A stretch of 64,000 nt of DNA from CAYNQK01 sp964470375 (GCA_964470375.1 CAYYCP010000003.1:31811-95810); one strand, 5' to 3'. Positions 41,805 through 52,800 are shown, counted from the stretch's first letter. The notes: generated by a model not told the origin, from the letters alone. Numbers and translations: made by a program.

Positions 41805-42776
41805 TTATTTCAGGACTACCCGGTTACGGAAAAACTCCGCGAACTCCCTATACCAATCCGGCCTCCCGGCCGTGAGAGGGCAGACCCGCAGGCCATTCTC
41901 CTCCAGGCGGGCAAATTCCTTGATACGCTCCTCGCGCAGACGCGCGGCGGCCCTGCGCTTCTCGGCCTCATTGCGGGCCAGGATGCCGCCTCCCGGCCAC
42001 TGGACCTCAACCGGTCCGGGCGACCTCAGGAGCTCGGAGAGGGGGTCGCGCCCAAGGGGGGTGAAGATCACGTCATTGGTCATGCTGAAAGCGCGCAGGT
42101 CGCGCAGAAGGGCCTGGCGCTCATCGCCCTGGAAGAAGCCCTCGTGGGAGACAAGGAATACCACCACGTGGCGAACCCGACTCCGGAAGAGCCAGGAGAA
42201 GGCCTCGGCTGGATCCCCCTCCGCGGGCACGGGAGGCTCCAGGGCTCTCAGGAAGGCCGAGAGGTCGCGGGCCTTAGGGTCAGCCGGAAGGGGCCGGCCG
42301 GCCAGGGGGAAGGGGCTGAGGAAGAGGCGGGCGTCATATTCCCGGGCAATCGTGCGGATGAGGGCTTGGAGGAGGATAGACAGGGCCATGGGAGTCTGGA
42401 GGGGATCCGGCGGTCCGGCCAGAAATGAAGCCGGGTACATGGGGGCGCCGCGGTCGGCCAGGACGTGGATAGCCAACTCGCGGTCGTCACGGTAAGTATT
42501 GATGAAGATGCTGTCAGCCAGCATGTCCGGCATGAGGGATGCCACCGTGGCCCGGATGTTGACCCGGTTGAGGGGCTTGCCCGGGCTCCACTTCTCTATG
42601 CCCTCCTGGTCCCGGCCCACCACGGCGGTGAAGATGGAGCGGTTGGTACCGAAGACCAGGTTCTTCATCACCTTGAAGAAGGCGATATCGGACTCACGGG
42701 CGGCCTCCTCCAGGAGGGGCCGATTCTCGAGGAGGTAGCGGCGGTAGGCGTCCTCCGGGCCCTGGCGCGCGCTCAT
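41805..42776 (-). CDS. DUF58-like protein with altered vWA metal site
   Basis: The 323-aa soluble protein follows MoxR directly, as DUF58 proteins do. It shows the DUF58-type core: a W-x-P-G-x-x-x-x-R segment (WSPGKPLNRVNI, ~63-74) followed by ELAIHVLADRGAPM (~100-113), where the vWA DxSxS should be but reads DRGAP. The Asp is kept and both Ser are lost. A later strand, RHVVVFLVSHEG, fits the vWA core. No membrane helix is seen. It starts inside the moxR stop (ATGA). Confidence 0.6.
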   Translation of the reverse strand: MSARQGPEDAYRRYLLENRPLLEEAARESDIAFFKVMKNLVFGTNRSIFTAVVGRDQEGIEKWSPGKPLNRVNIRATVASLMPDMLADSIFINTYRDDRELAIHVLADRGAPMYPASFLAGPPDPLQTPMALSILLQALIRTIAREYDARLFLSPFPLAGRPLPADPKARDLSAFLRALEPPVPAEGDPAEAFSWLFRSRVRHVVVFLVSHEGFFQGDERQALLRDLRAFSMTNDVIFTPLGRDPLSELLRSPGPVEVQWPGGGILARNEAEKRRAAARLREERIKEFARLEENGLRVCPLTAGRPDWYREFAEFFRNRVVLK

Positions 42777-44221
42777 TCCATGTCGTTGAAGGCCGGATCG
42801 TTCTTGACCGACCTGAGCAGCTGGGCTATGAGGCCGCGCGCGCTGGCCCCCTTGGCCTGGGCCTCATAGCTCAGGGCCACGCGGTGCGGCAGCATATTGA
42901 TGGCGCAGGCGTTGATGTCCTCCTTGGAGACGCTCAGGCTGTCCGGGAACTGGTGCAGGCGCTGGCGCCGGGCGTACTCTGAATATGTCCGGAAGACGCA
43001 ATGGGCCTTGGCCACCGAGACGATGGTGTCCAGGCAGCGCGGGGAGACCTTCAGGGTGAAGGCCTCATCGTTTCGGCGTATCTCGTCCAGAATGCGCGAG
43101 ACGTAGGCATAGACCTTGGGCGGCGCTCCCACCGAGAGGGCTATCCGATAGCGCATGCTGATAACATCCTGGGGGCTCATTGCCGCCTTAGGCTGGGCCT
43201 TCTTGTAATCGCGGCGCGCCTCCATGATAAGGCCCTCTATCTCGTCCATGACTGCGTGGGCGTCATCGCCCGTGGAGGGGTCCGCCAGCTCGAAACCGTA
43301 GAGCCGTTCCAGGCTAGGCCGGATCTCCATGAAAAAGGCTTCCTTGAGGGCCGGGACAATCCTGGAAAAAGCTGCGTCTCTCCCGTCTACGCCCAGCTCT
43401 CGGCCCGGGGGCGGGGCATCCAGGATGGAGGCGTAAGCGGGGCTGGCGCGGCCCCGATCCAGCACATAGGCCCGGCAGAAAGTCCTGATCACGGATTTGT
43501 TCTTGACGATGGCCTGTATAGTAGACTCCTGGGGATAGTCCAGCTCCATTTTGAAGAGGAAGCGGTCCAGCTGGGCCTCGGGCAGGCGGTAGGTCCCCTC
43601 GTTCTCGACCGGGTTTTGAGTGGCGAAGACGTAGAAGAGGGCCGGCTCAGCCGGTTTGCGCCAGGGGCCCCGGCGCTCGTCGTAGAGTTCCTTGAGGCGC
43701 TCGCTGAACGCGTCCCCGCGCAACTCCTCACCCTCCGAGTCGTGCAGACTCATGTCGTGCCCCAGGGGATAGGTACGCCCGCCGTAGGTGGTCTCGCACT
43801 CGGCCATGGGCTGGAGGATGGCGGACTGGGTGCGCGGCGGGGTGCGGTTGATCTCGTCGGCCAGGAGGATGTTGGTGAAGATGGGCCCGTAGGAGACCTT
43901 GGTGCGCACCTGGCTGCCCTCCATCTCCAGATCGCGGGTCATGACGATCTCGCCGGGCTGCATGTCCGGGGTCAGTTGGATGCGGGTAAACCGCAGGTTG
44001 CACCAACCGGCTATGGTCTTGCACAGCACGGTCTTTCCCATGCCCGGGGGTGCCTCCAGGAGGAAGTGCGAGTAGCGCCCCTCGGGATGGGCGAAGATGG
44101 TCAGGACGGCCATTTTTATGGTGTCCTCTATGTTAATGAGCTCCTTGCCGATCTCCGCGGCCAGGCCGGTCATCTTCTCGCCGCAGTAACGCAGGTCGAT
44201 CGTCTCTTTCGCTCGTTCCAT
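42773..44221 (-). CDS. MoxR-family AAA+ ATPase
   Basis: The 482-aa AAA+ protein has Walker A APPGMGKT (57-64), Walker B ILLADEINRTPPRTQSAIL (118-136) and the sensor-1 FATQNPVENEGTYRLPEAQLDRFLF stretch typical of MoxR. It is longer than usual (~330 aa), with extra helical sequence in the middle (~270-350) and at the end. MoxR chaperones activate vWA-containing partners; here DUF58-like and vWA-like genes flank it. The ATG at 44221 lies 9 bp after the upstream 1006-aa gene. Confidence 0.92.
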   Translation of the reverse strand: MERAKETIDLRYCGEKMTGLAAEIGKELINIEDTIKMAVLTIFAHPEGRYSHFLLEAPPGMGKTVLCKTIAGWCNLRFTRIQLTPDMQPGEIVMTRDLEMEGSQVRTKVSYGPIFTNILLADEINRTPPRTQSAILQPMAECETTYGGRTYPLGHDMSLHDSEGEELRGDAFSERLKELYDERRGPWRKPAEPALFYVFATQNPVENEGTYRLPEAQLDRFLFKMELDYPQESTIQAIVKNKSVIRTFCRAYVLDRGRASPAYASILDAPPPGRELGVDGRDAAFSRIVPALKEAFFMEIRPSLERLYGFELADPSTGDDAHAVMDEIEGLIMEARRDYKKAQPKAAMSPQDVISMRYRIALSVGAPPKVYAYVSRILDEIRRNDEAFTLKVSPRCLDTIVSVAKAHCVFRTYSEYARRQRLHQFPDSLSVSKEDINACAINMLPHRVALSYEAQAKGASARGLIAQLLRSVKNDPAFNDME

Positions 44222-44230
44222 ACCGGCCCC

Positions 44231-47200
44231 CTAGCGCGCCCTGAATTTGAAGGAGAAGAACGCCGCGCTGGCGACGCCCACGGCTCCGGTCAGGACGGAC
44301 TGGATCAAGAGTCCCCATCGCCCGTCCAGAAAGTCCGCTACCGCCAGGGGCGAGGGAATGATGAAGGCGCCCAAGACCCAGAAGAGGATCTGGGCCGCCG
44401 GGGCCGTCCAGAGGAGGAGGCGGATCTGCCCATCCTTGCCCAGACCGAGGACTTGGAAGAGGTTGAAGAGGAAGAGACCCATCATAAAGGCCAACATGGG
44501 GACAGCCGGCGAGGCGCCCCAGAGGCTCTCCAGGCCGGGCTTGAAGAGCCCGCCCATGCCCGGGGTCAGGAGGAAGACCAGGGGAGCCTGTGCCAGCACT
44601 ATAGAGCCGAGCATAGCCAGGCGCTGGCGGCGGGTGGAATAGCCTATGAGGCTCATCAAGCCCGCACCCGCCAGGAGGAGGAAGGCCTGGGAGACGAAAA
44701 AGGTCGTCCGGGGATCCAGGCCCCATGGCGAGGCCGGCCTGTCATCGGGGATGAAGAAATTCCTAGCCATGATGGATCCCAACTTCGAATCCATCTTGAG
44801 GTACTTCTGGTCCAGGGAAAGGATGCGCAGACTGCCAGCGGCGCCCAGGCCGGCGCCGGTCTTGAGATCCCCGTCCTCAAGTTCGTAGAGGAAGGCGGCC
44901 ATGCCGGGATCCTTGGGACCGGCCAGGTAGTTCACGGAGATCAGGGGCTGGAGAGGCCCGGCGGCCTCGGGGGCCTTGGCCGCGGGCGTCCCCGGTAGGG
45001 CGTAGTAGTAATCGATGTTGAATGACACCTCGGTCAGGGCCTTGCGTTCCTTGACATTCTTGATGCTGAGGAGCTTCTTGAGGATCTCGGCGAAACCCTC
45101 GTCGTCCTCGCGCATCAGCCCGAAGACCTCCGCAGCCGCCGCGCCCCAGGGCATGGCCTTGGGCGTGTAGGCCAGGCCGATGGCCCCATATTCGCTCATG
45201 CAGGACCGGACCTCCAGCCTATCCAGAATCGGCAGGCGCTTAAAGGCCGTCGGCGCCTCCTGGCTGAACGGATAGAAGAAGGCGATCTCCAGGTCGCGCC
45301 CGGCAGCCCCGGCCCAGGCCGTCGTCAGGGCGTTCAGGGCGGGATTGAGGTCGTACATGGCCGCCTCGTAACGCATGCCGGCCCCCTGCACGTAGGGCGC
45401 AGCTGCGAATATGACCCGCTCGAAGTCGCCGATGGGCTTGCCCAGGAGCTTGTCACTGGCGCCTGCCTGTATGGCCTCATTGAGCTCGCGTAGGTCGGCA
45501 CGGCGCACGCGGTAGGAGGCGAAGAAGCCCTGCTTGGAAAGAAAACGCTCCATGAAGGGATCGTCGCGCATAACCTCGCTGGAAGCCCGGTTGGTCACCA
45601 GAAGGAGATCGTCGCGGTAGCCCGAGGAGAAAACCCAGGCGAAGCCCTCAGCGAAGAAGTTGAGGGTCAGGAAGAAGGCCAGGCAGTTGGCTAGGACGAA
45701 GAAGAGCCGGTGGCGGGCCCGCAGACCGGAGACTAGACGGGCGATCGCCGAGGAGGCGCTGCGATAGAGAAAATACGGGATGAAGAGGAAGAGCACTAGG
45801 GCGAAGGCCAGAATTGTCTGTGTGAAGAAGCCCGGCCCAGACGCGGCGAAGCCGGTGACGGCGCGGTAGGTCCATTCGGCGGCTGCGCTATAGGCCTGGC
45901 CGGTCAGCGCGAGGAGGCTGACGCCGCGCAGGGGCGGGAGGAGGTCCATCAGGAGCTGGATAGCGCCTCCCAGGGCGAAGAGCCCTAGGCAAAAATAGAA
46001 GATGTTTCTGGCCGTCTGGACCAAGCCCTTTGGGCCGGGCCCCTCGCGGTAGAGGTCCTGGGTGACGATGAGGCGGTTGAGGTAAGTGGAGACGTATTGG
46101 AAGCGCAAGAGGCTGGCCTTGCGTTCGGTCTCGTTGACGGACTGGCGGTAGGGCCCGGGATAGGCGGCCTCGAAGAAAGAGAAGGCGAAGATGCGGTAGA
46201 AGAGGTAGTAGTCCCTGCTCCTGGAGAGGTAGGCCTTGTCCACCATGGAGCGCATGGTCTGGAATATGTCCTCCCATGCCTTGCGGTCCAGGAGTCCCAG
46301 AATCCTCTCGTAGGCCTGGTAGGCCTCGCCGCTGGAGCGGCGCATGGCTTCCTTCACGTCTTTGACGATAGAATCCTGGAAAGATCCGGCCACTGATGTC
46401 TCGATGAAGCGCTTGACGCCGGCCGCCAGGGATTCAGCCGCGGCCAGGGCCTCCTTCCCGCCTGAGCCCTGTTCGGCGGCGGCCTTGAGAGCCGGCCCCG
46501 GATCCACCGGCCGCATTTCCTTGAGCGAGCGCGCGAAATACAGGTAGGCCAGCCATGCCTCGGCGAACTCGCGCGGATCCCTCAAGCGCTGGAGGAGGTC
46601 GGAGAGGGACTGGGAGCGCTTCACAGGAACAGGGCCCTTGCCACTGTTGCGGCGGTAGAAAAAGACCGCCAGACGGTCTCGCAGGCGCCCGCCAGAAGGT
46701 ACTGAATAGCTTTCGAAGGCAAGAGCGTCCAGGACGGATCGCACGGTCCGGGAACCCAGCTCACCAGGCGCGGCCGGACCTATGCCGTTCTCCACGAGGG
46801 CCATGAAGAGGCCTACCTTGAGATCGGACCAGGGCGCTGACGCGGAAAGGGACACGGCGGCGTCTCCCTGGAAGGAGCTCAGAAAGAGGACTTCCAGGAA
46901 GGTGCGGTCCTCTTCCAGGGCCTGGCGCTCGCGCTCGGCGGGGATACGCGGCCTTGCAGCCTTACCCGCTCCACGGGCGGCGCGGGCCACGCTCACGCAT
47001 CCCTCTGGGCTCACGCGCAATTCCAAGCTTCCCCGGAAGAGACCCAGGGACAGGCTCAGGGCCGCTGAGGCTCCCGAGGCGCAGCGCATGGGAAGCTCTC
47101 GCTCTTCCCCCGGCTTGCGCGGGGCCAGGGACAGGAGGATGGCGGCGGCCCTACGCTTGGCGCGCTCCACATCGCGGCGGTTGCGGGCCGCGGCGGCGGC

Positions 47201-47251
47201 CGTTACCGCCCCCTTCAAGAATACCAGGGAAAAACCAAGGTCCTGCGCCAT
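44231..47251 (-). CDS. Multi-pass membrane protein, 1006 aa, unknown family
   Basis: A long, mostly helical soluble N-terminal part (~1-415) is followed by three membrane helices near 421-443, 475-500 and 515-535, a large non-membrane domain (~550-845), and about five or six helices at the C-terminus (~850-1000). The soluble start is basic (ARNRRDVERAKRRAAAILL). No family is recognised. I chose the ATG at 47251 with GAGGAG 6 bases upstream over a TTG two codons earlier. It sits between the MoxR and vWA-like genes, so it may be the membrane platform of the system. Confidence 0.7.
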   Translation of the reverse strand: MAQDLGFSLVFLKGAVTAAAAARNRRDVERAKRRAAAILLSLAPRKPGEERELPMRCASGASAALSLSLGLFRGSLELRVSPEGCVSVARAARGAGKAARPRIPAERERQALEEDRTFLEVLFLSSFQGDAAVSLSASAPWSDLKVGLFMALVENGIGPAAPGELGSRTVRSVLDALAFESYSVPSGGRLRDRLAVFFYRRNSGKGPVPVKRSQSLSDLLQRLRDPREFAEAWLAYLYFARSLKEMRPVDPGPALKAAAEQGSGGKEALAAAESLAAGVKRFIETSVAGSFQDSIVKDVKEAMRRSSGEAYQAYERILGLLDRKAWEDIFQTMRSMVDKAYLSRSRDYYLFYRIFAFSFFEAAYPGPYRQSVNETERKASLLRFQYVSTYLNRLIVTQDLYREGPGPKGLVQTARNIFYFCLGLFALGGAIQLLMDLLPPLRGVSLLALTGQAYSAAAEWTYRAVTGFAASGPGFFTQTILAFALVLFLFIPYFLYRSASSAIARLVSGLRARHRLFFVLANCLAFFLTLNFFAEGFAWVFSSGYRDDLLLVTNRASSEVMRDDPFMERFLSKQGFFASYRVRRADLRELNEAIQAGASDKLLGKPIGDFERVIFAAAPYVQGAGMRYEAAMYDLNPALNALTTAWAGAAGRDLEIAFFYPFSQEAPTAFKRLPILDRLEVRSCMSEYGAIGLAYTPKAMPWGAAAAEVFGLMREDDEGFAEILKKLLSIKNVKERKALTEVSFNIDYYYALPGTPAAKAPEAAGPLQPLISVNYLAGPKDPGMAAFLYELEDGDLKTGAGLGAAGSLRILSLDQKYLKMDSKLGSIMARNFFIPDDRPASPWGLDPRTTFFVSQAFLLLAGAGLMSLIGYSTRRQRLAMLGSIVLAQAPLVFLLTPGMGGLFKPGLESLWGASPAVPMLAFMMGLFLFNLFQVLGLGKDGQIRLLLWTAPAAQILFWVLGAFIIPSPLAVADFLDGRWGLLIQSVLTGAVGVASAAFFSFKFRAR

Positions 47252-47284
47252 ACCCAACTCCTCTACGTTCGCGCCCGCCTGGCG

Positions 47285-48325
47285 CTAGTATGTCCTCATC
47301 TTCACGCCGTCAAGCCAAGCCGCCCCCAGGAGGGCCGCCAGTCCGGCGGCTAAGAGCAAAGCGGCCATGGCCGCCTTTTCCGATTCGTCGATATCATAGC
47401 TCAGGTCGAAAGCCGATAGCTGGAGCGGATGCTCGGCGGAATCAATGCGTTTCCGGAAATCCTCCAATTCCGCGCGGGCTTCCCGGTCCAACCGCCCATC
47501 CCTGTCCAGGAGGATCCAGGTTGAGTAGTAGTATCCGGTTCCGTCCGCAGAGACGCGGGAGGCGTGCTTGGCCGGCCGAGCCCCACCGGTCAGTCCGGTG
47601 CTGATGTTGGTGTCCATGGACAGAGTGACCTGGAAGAGATCAGCCTGTATAGGCTTCTGCTCCTGCCCGGTGGCGAAGGACTTGGCCTCCTCGATCTGCT
47701 TGAGGACGGACAGGAAGGCCGCGGCGTCTCTCCAGCCTCCGGAGACAAGGGTCTGGTACATGTCGCTGGTGAAGGCCTCCAGGTCCTGTTTGACCGAGCC
47801 CCGCTTGGCGAAGTAGCACCGTGCGCATTCGGATGCTTGGAGGCGGGTGGGCCCGGAACCGATGAGCTGGAAATCGCGGATAACACCGCTGGCCCCGGCC
47901 ATGAACCAGCGTACGCGGTAATCCCCGGGGGCCTCCTTGCCGTCGGGCCTGAGCATCACCAGCTCGAGGGCGTCCCTTATCGCCTGGCGGGCGGCCTCGC
48001 TGACGGCCTGCTTTTCGGCCATGTACCAGTTGGCGTCCAGGTTCACGATCACCAGCGCGCCCTTCCTCTCCTCCTCCAGGTCGCTGCGTCTGGCGACCCG
48101 GGTGGGAAAGAAGAAGTAGGCCATGAAAGCCAGTAGAGGCAGGCAGAGGGCGAAAGATGCCAGGTAGGGCCGAAACCAGCGCGCGCGCAGGGGGCCTTGG
48201 CCAGCCTTTGAGATGCGCCTGAGCCTGGATTCCTGGACGGCCCAGGCCAGGAACATGGCTGCCAGGCAGGCCGCGCAGAGACCCAGGTAGGCCCCGAAGT
48301 AGGCCGATGCGGACGCCAGCCTCAT
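47285..48325 (-). CDS. BatA-shaped membrane protein with altered vWA domain, 346 aa
   Basis: Two N-terminal membrane helices (~8-30 and 52-74), a vWA-like domain and one C-terminal helix (~322-340) give the BatA/BatB layout. The first vWA strand reads GALVIVNLDANWYM, so the MIDAS DxSxS is D-A-N-W-Y: Asp97 is present and both Ser are replaced. The next strand, YRVRWFMAGASG, fits the fold. The start overlaps the upstream stop (ATGA). Identification as a vWA protein is by topology and strand pattern, not by a full motif. Confidence 0.6.
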   Translation of the reverse strand: MRLASASAYFGAYLGLCAACLAAMFLAWAVQESRLRRISKAGQGPLRARWFRPYLASFALCLPLLAFMAYFFFPTRVARRSDLEEERKGALVIVNLDANWYMAEKQAVSEAARQAIRDALELVMLRPDGKEAPGDYRVRWFMAGASGVIRDFQLIGSGPTRLQASECARCYFAKRGSVKQDLEAFTSDMYQTLVSGGWRDAAAFLSVLKQIEEAKSFATGQEQKPIQADLFQVTLSMDTNISTGLTGGARPAKHASRVSADGTGYYYSTWILLDRDGRLDREARAELEDFRKRIDSAEHPLQLSAFDLSYDIDESEKAAMAALLLAAGLAALLGAAWLDGVKMRTY

Positions 48326-49827
48326 CGCTCCACCCTCAGGAAGGCCAGGTGACGCAGAGCCGTCGTCATCGCAAAGAGCATGGCCGGGAGTATGATGGTG
48401 AAGAACACGATATCGTAAGAGAAGGCCTGGGCCGGCTTGCGCAGGGAGTGGACTTCCACGTCCAGGACTCCGGAATGGTTTGAGCGTAAGAAAGCGGACA
48501 GCTCAGCATGCATGGCTCTCAGGGCGCGGTCCTCGTCCGCGCGCTCCTTGGCGGGCGGGGCGAAGTAATCGATCTCTGGCATGCGCAGGATCTCTGTGAA
48601 GAGGCCCTCGTCGCCCAGGTTCTCCAGGATTGTGCGGCCACGGTAGTCCGGGCTGGTGGTGAGGCGCTGCAGGCCCTGATAGAGCACCAGACAGGACGGC
48701 CCGAAAAAATCCCCCATGAGTCGGCGTGACAGGGACTGGCGGTCGGCCCGCAGAGGGTGGTCTTTCCGGTCGGGCCGGAAATTGGCGCGCGCGGGATAGC
48801 CTGGCAGGGGCGATGGTTCGTAGCCGTCGTCGCTAACCCAGATAAGGAGGGGCCTGGCGGCGGGCGGCTCCAAGAACCCTGCCTCGGCCTTGGCCTTTTC
48901 CGAGGACGAATAGAAGACCGCGTCCATAGCCCGGCCGTAGAAGCTGTTGATGAAGTTGCTTGAATCGGGCAGGTCTCCGGAGGGGCGCGGTAGGCTGACC
49001 AGGTCCTGGTCGCGGTCCTGATAGGCCTCCAGGAGGCCCTCCTCGTCGAAGACGAAGCGCTTGAAGCTGTAAGGCCCCCTGATGGAGGGATCCATGCGGG
49101 TGCTGTCGTTGGTGATTTTCTCGGTGACTTGGGTGGCCGGGACACCTGCCCCGCTGTAGAAGTAGCCCTGGAATTCGTAGAGCAGGATGGGCGGCTTGCC
49201 CTGGTAACGCACTCGATCAGCCAGCGCTTTCCAGGCTTTCTCCAGGTCGAAGGCTGCGGCCGCCTTCATGGCCGCGCCTACCCGGGCCGAGCGTTTGCCT
49301 GCCCGGACCCTTCGAGCGCTTTCCTCGGCCAGGGCGTTGACAGCCTGTTTCACCCCCTGGACTACATGGAAAGACAGACGCCGCACGAAGTCGTTGGCCT
49401 TGGGCACGGACGCGTTGGTGCCGTTCAGGTACTTGGCGTTGTTCTTCACCAGGAGGAGAATGCTGCCGCGTACGATGGGGTATTCCTCCTCTATGGGCAG
49501 CGTGGCCGATTGGAGGAAGCCCATCAGGGCGCACATGCTGAGGAGGAGGGGGAAGCGCAAGTTGAGCAGGACGTACAGGGGCCTGAGGGGCAGGCGGCGC
49601 CGGATACCGATGGGATCCAGGACCTGGGGGAGAAAGCCGTAGAAGGGCCGCTTGAGGGCCCCGGAGGCCAGGAAGGCCGTCAAGAAGGCGCCCAGGGGCA
49701 GGAACCAGGTGGAGGGCTCCAGGTATAAGCCGTCGCCCCCCGGCAGAATGGAAAAGAGGCCCAGGCCGGCGAAAGCCAGGCCCAGGTCGATGGCTAAAAC
49801 GGCTGCCTGGGGCATGGCCGGCTTCAT
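48322..49827 (-). CDS. Second BatA/BatB-shaped membrane protein, 501 aa
   Basis: Hydrophobic helices at ~8-28, 38-58 and 88-108 are followed by a large domain and a C-terminal helix near 472-490. The position expected for the MIDAS strand reads SILLLVKNNAKYL, with Lys-Asn-Asn instead of DxSxS, so metal binding is unlikely. A later strand, RPLLIWVSDDGYEPS, has the style of vWA strand 4. It overlaps both neighbours (ATGA at each end). Confidence 0.55.
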   Translation of the reverse strand: MKPAMPQAAVLAIDLGLAFAGLGLFSILPGGDGLYLEPSTWFLPLGAFLTAFLASGALKRPFYGFLPQVLDPIGIRRRLPLRPLYVLLNLRFPLLLSMCALMGFLQSATLPIEEEYPIVRGSILLLVKNNAKYLNGTNASVPKANDFVRRLSFHVVQGVKQAVNALAEESARRVRAGKRSARVGAAMKAAAAFDLEKAWKALADRVRYQGKPPILLYEFQGYFYSGAGVPATQVTEKITNDSTRMDPSIRGPYSFKRFVFDEEGLLEAYQDRDQDLVSLPRPSGDLPDSSNFINSFYGRAMDAVFYSSSEKAKAEAGFLEPPAARPLLIWVSDDGYEPSPLPGYPARANFRPDRKDHPLRADRQSLSRRLMGDFFGPSCLVLYQGLQRLTTSPDYRGRTILENLGDEGLFTEILRMPEIDYFAPPAKERADEDRALRAMHAELSAFLRSNHSGVLDVEVHSLRKPAQAFSYDIVFFTIILPAMLFAMTTALRHLAFLRVER

Positions 49828-52800
49828 CGTCTTTCCCCCGGGTAGGCCTGGTTCTTCCAGGCGTTCATGACGATCTTGAGCCGTGTGCTCGCGTCGGTGT
49901 TGAAGACGCTGAAGCTGTTGATGAGATCGTAGATCTTTGCGCCGTAGTTCGGGTCAAGGGCGTAGGTCCCGGCGGCGCTGGCGATGAAGAGCCTCTCCCC
50001 GGAAGCAGCCCGAGGCGAGGATACCGATATCCACAGGTTGCGCCCGGCCCCGGCCTGGATGGCCGCGCGGTTGCGCTTCTCGAAGCCCGGGTTCAAGTAG
50101 ACGCGCGCGTCCTTCAGCGCCCCCGTGTTCTGGTCCAGGGCATAGGGCTTCAAATAGGCCTTTTTACGGAGCTCGCCCCAGGGCTTATCAAGGAAAATCA
50201 CGTTCTCCGCCCACTCAGGCGGGGGCTCGGCGAATTCCACCTCGGTTTGGATGGACTGGATGCGGAAAAAACCCTCGCTGCGTTCGCCTTGAGCCCCTGG
50301 CAAAAGGACGAAGTCGCCTTGGTCCCAAGCCTTTGAGGCTATGGCCAGGGTGAAGGCGAAGCGCGCCGGCGCGAGGGGATCCTTGTTCAGGGACGCATAG
50401 AGCCTTTCGAACTCCATAGATGAGAAGCGCACTGAGTTGAATCCCTCGTCGGTCACCGTGACCGGGACGATGTCGGCTCCACCCTCCTCGCGGTCCGTGC
50501 GCCACAGGGCCATGTAGACGGTCCGGCCGGCTTTCTGCGCCGCCACAAGGCTTTCCTGCCCGGGCTTGTCCACCAAGGCCACGAATATTCCCTTGGACTC
50601 CCTGAGCAGGGGCACCGGCTGCACCCCCAGGCTGCGCATGCCCCCGTCCTTGGCGTCCTTGACACTCTCGAAGGCGTAGACCGCCTGTATATCCTCCACG
50701 CGCTGATCCAAAATGTACACCCGCGGCACCGAGTGATAACCGTCGAAAGACAGCGGGGTCAGCTTGGTGGGCAGCCAGCGCTCTTGGGAGAACAGCACCA
50801 CCGCGCGCGGATCTGCCGGATCGCGCTCCAGCATGATGAGCTGGGCGTCCCGGCTGAGATGCGGCCAGTAGCCCGAGGCGGAGACGATATACTTGCCTTT
50901 TGAGAATAAATCAGCGGCGCCGACCTTTCCAAAGAGGGTCAAATCCATGTTCTCAGTCCCGCTCTTATCGTTTTTGAGCAACGATAGGCTGTAGCGAACA
51001 GAAACACTGCGGGCCTCCGCCACCCGCTGGTAGCGGGTACCCTCCCGGCATGCTGATAGGAATAGGGCGACATTCTCTCCGCCTGCAAAATCCAGGTAGC
51101 CGGACGATGCCACCCGCCCCCCAAGGACCTCAAGACGCTGAGAGTAGTAGCCCCATTCGGCCTCTAGGAAGTTGTGATTGTTCCCCTTCCCGAACTGCTC
51201 TATCTTGTCTCCGCCTAGGCTGAAACCCGGCATGAGGTAGAAGTACTGATCGTTGGCGGCGGGATCCCGGGGATCCCAGCTGTACCAGCGCGTCAGTTCG
51301 GCCATCAACCGGTCGCCCGCGCGCAGGTTGTAACGGAAGTCCACGCCGGGGATAAAGGGGACGTAATAAGCCGGCTTGAAGGGATTCTCCAGGAACTCAT
51401 CCATGGTCGGGCATATTTTGGATGCCTGGGACTTAAAATTGAATGCCTTCTCGCTGGCCTTGGCCATGAAAGCGGCCAGGAAACGCATCTGCTCCTCATC
51501 TCCCCCGGCCATGTTCTGCTTGATGAAGTCGCCTACGAAGGCTATGAAGCGCTCTAGGATCCAGCCCCGAGCGGGTTCCGGTAGATCGTCCTTGAGCCAA
51601 TTGGCGTAGAGGTTCTGGTACAGGTAGTACAGCCCGCCGGCCTTCTCGTTGCCGGGGAAGGCGACCGCGTCGTGGAGGAAGAAGGGCCGGTCTCCGTCCG
51701 AGCCGGCGGGGAAGAAGTCTCCGCGGAAAAGCGGCGCGTAGAGGGCGTCCCGCAGGCTTTCCCAGGCCTGGTCACGAGCCGCCATATCCTTGCGAGCCAT
51801 GGCTTCCTGGATGCCGCGGGTGCGCAGGTAAGCGGCGTGATAAAGGTAAACGATTGCCTGGGCGTACTTCTTGATGGAAGGCTTGCTCTCCGAGCCCAGG
51901 GAGTACTTGACCCCGTCGGTCAGGAAAAGGAAGAGTCGCCCTGTTCCGACTGCCTCCTCAACACGTCGTTCCCAATCGCTGCGCGGGACGAAAAGCTTGG
52001 CGCGGGGAAAATAGAAGATGTCCCGATCAGTGAATTTCCCGCTGGTTACCTCCTTTTCGTTCACGAAGAAGGAGAATACTGCCGCCAGGGCCTCCTTGCG
52101 TGCCCGTTCCGCCTCTGGATCCGCGCGGAGCTCGGCCTTGTCCGCCAGATTTGAAACCAGGGACGGGCCGTCCAATTCCGGAGATTCGTATACCGATAGG
52201 AGGAGGGACCTGAGCTCGAGGTCAAGTTCGATCTCGTCCTTGAGGCTGGGCTTGTCCAGGAGGCGCAGGTAATTGTCCTGGAATATATCCTTGAGGGCTG
52301 GGGCGTAAACACTGAAGGCCGCCCGGGCCGCCGCGCCTGCGCCCTGTCTCAGTCGCACCAGTAAGGCCCCGGCCTTGTACACCTTGTAGATGAAGGTCAG
52401 CTCGCGCTCCGAATTGCCCAGGGCCGCGAGCAGACCCTGATCCTTCTCCACCTTGGCCGATATGTAAGCTAAAACCTCGGCGTCCTCCGCAAAGACCAAC
52501 ATGGCCCCTATCAGGTCCCTGGAAGCGGCCCCGGGACTGGAACGGAAGCGCGCCAGTAGCTCGTCGAACTGAGCCTTCAGAGCTTGGGCGTTACCGCGAT
52601 TCCTGAAGAAATAGACCCTGGCGAAGTCGGGCATCAAGTCGGGGTCCTTGGCGCCTAGGGATCCGGAGGCGCCGAAGAGGGCTAGGAAGAGGTTCCCTAT
52701 GCGTTGGCTTTCGGCCTGGTCCTGGTGGTAGAAAATGACCTTGACGATAGTCTGAACCATCTTGCGGGTCAGGCTGGGGCGCCCATCCGATGAAAGGCCG

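Noticed and set aside
43001..44998. A 665-codon open frame on the plus strand
   Set aside because: It lies antisense to the MoxR and 1006-aa genes, which have clear motifs. High GC makes long antisense frames common.
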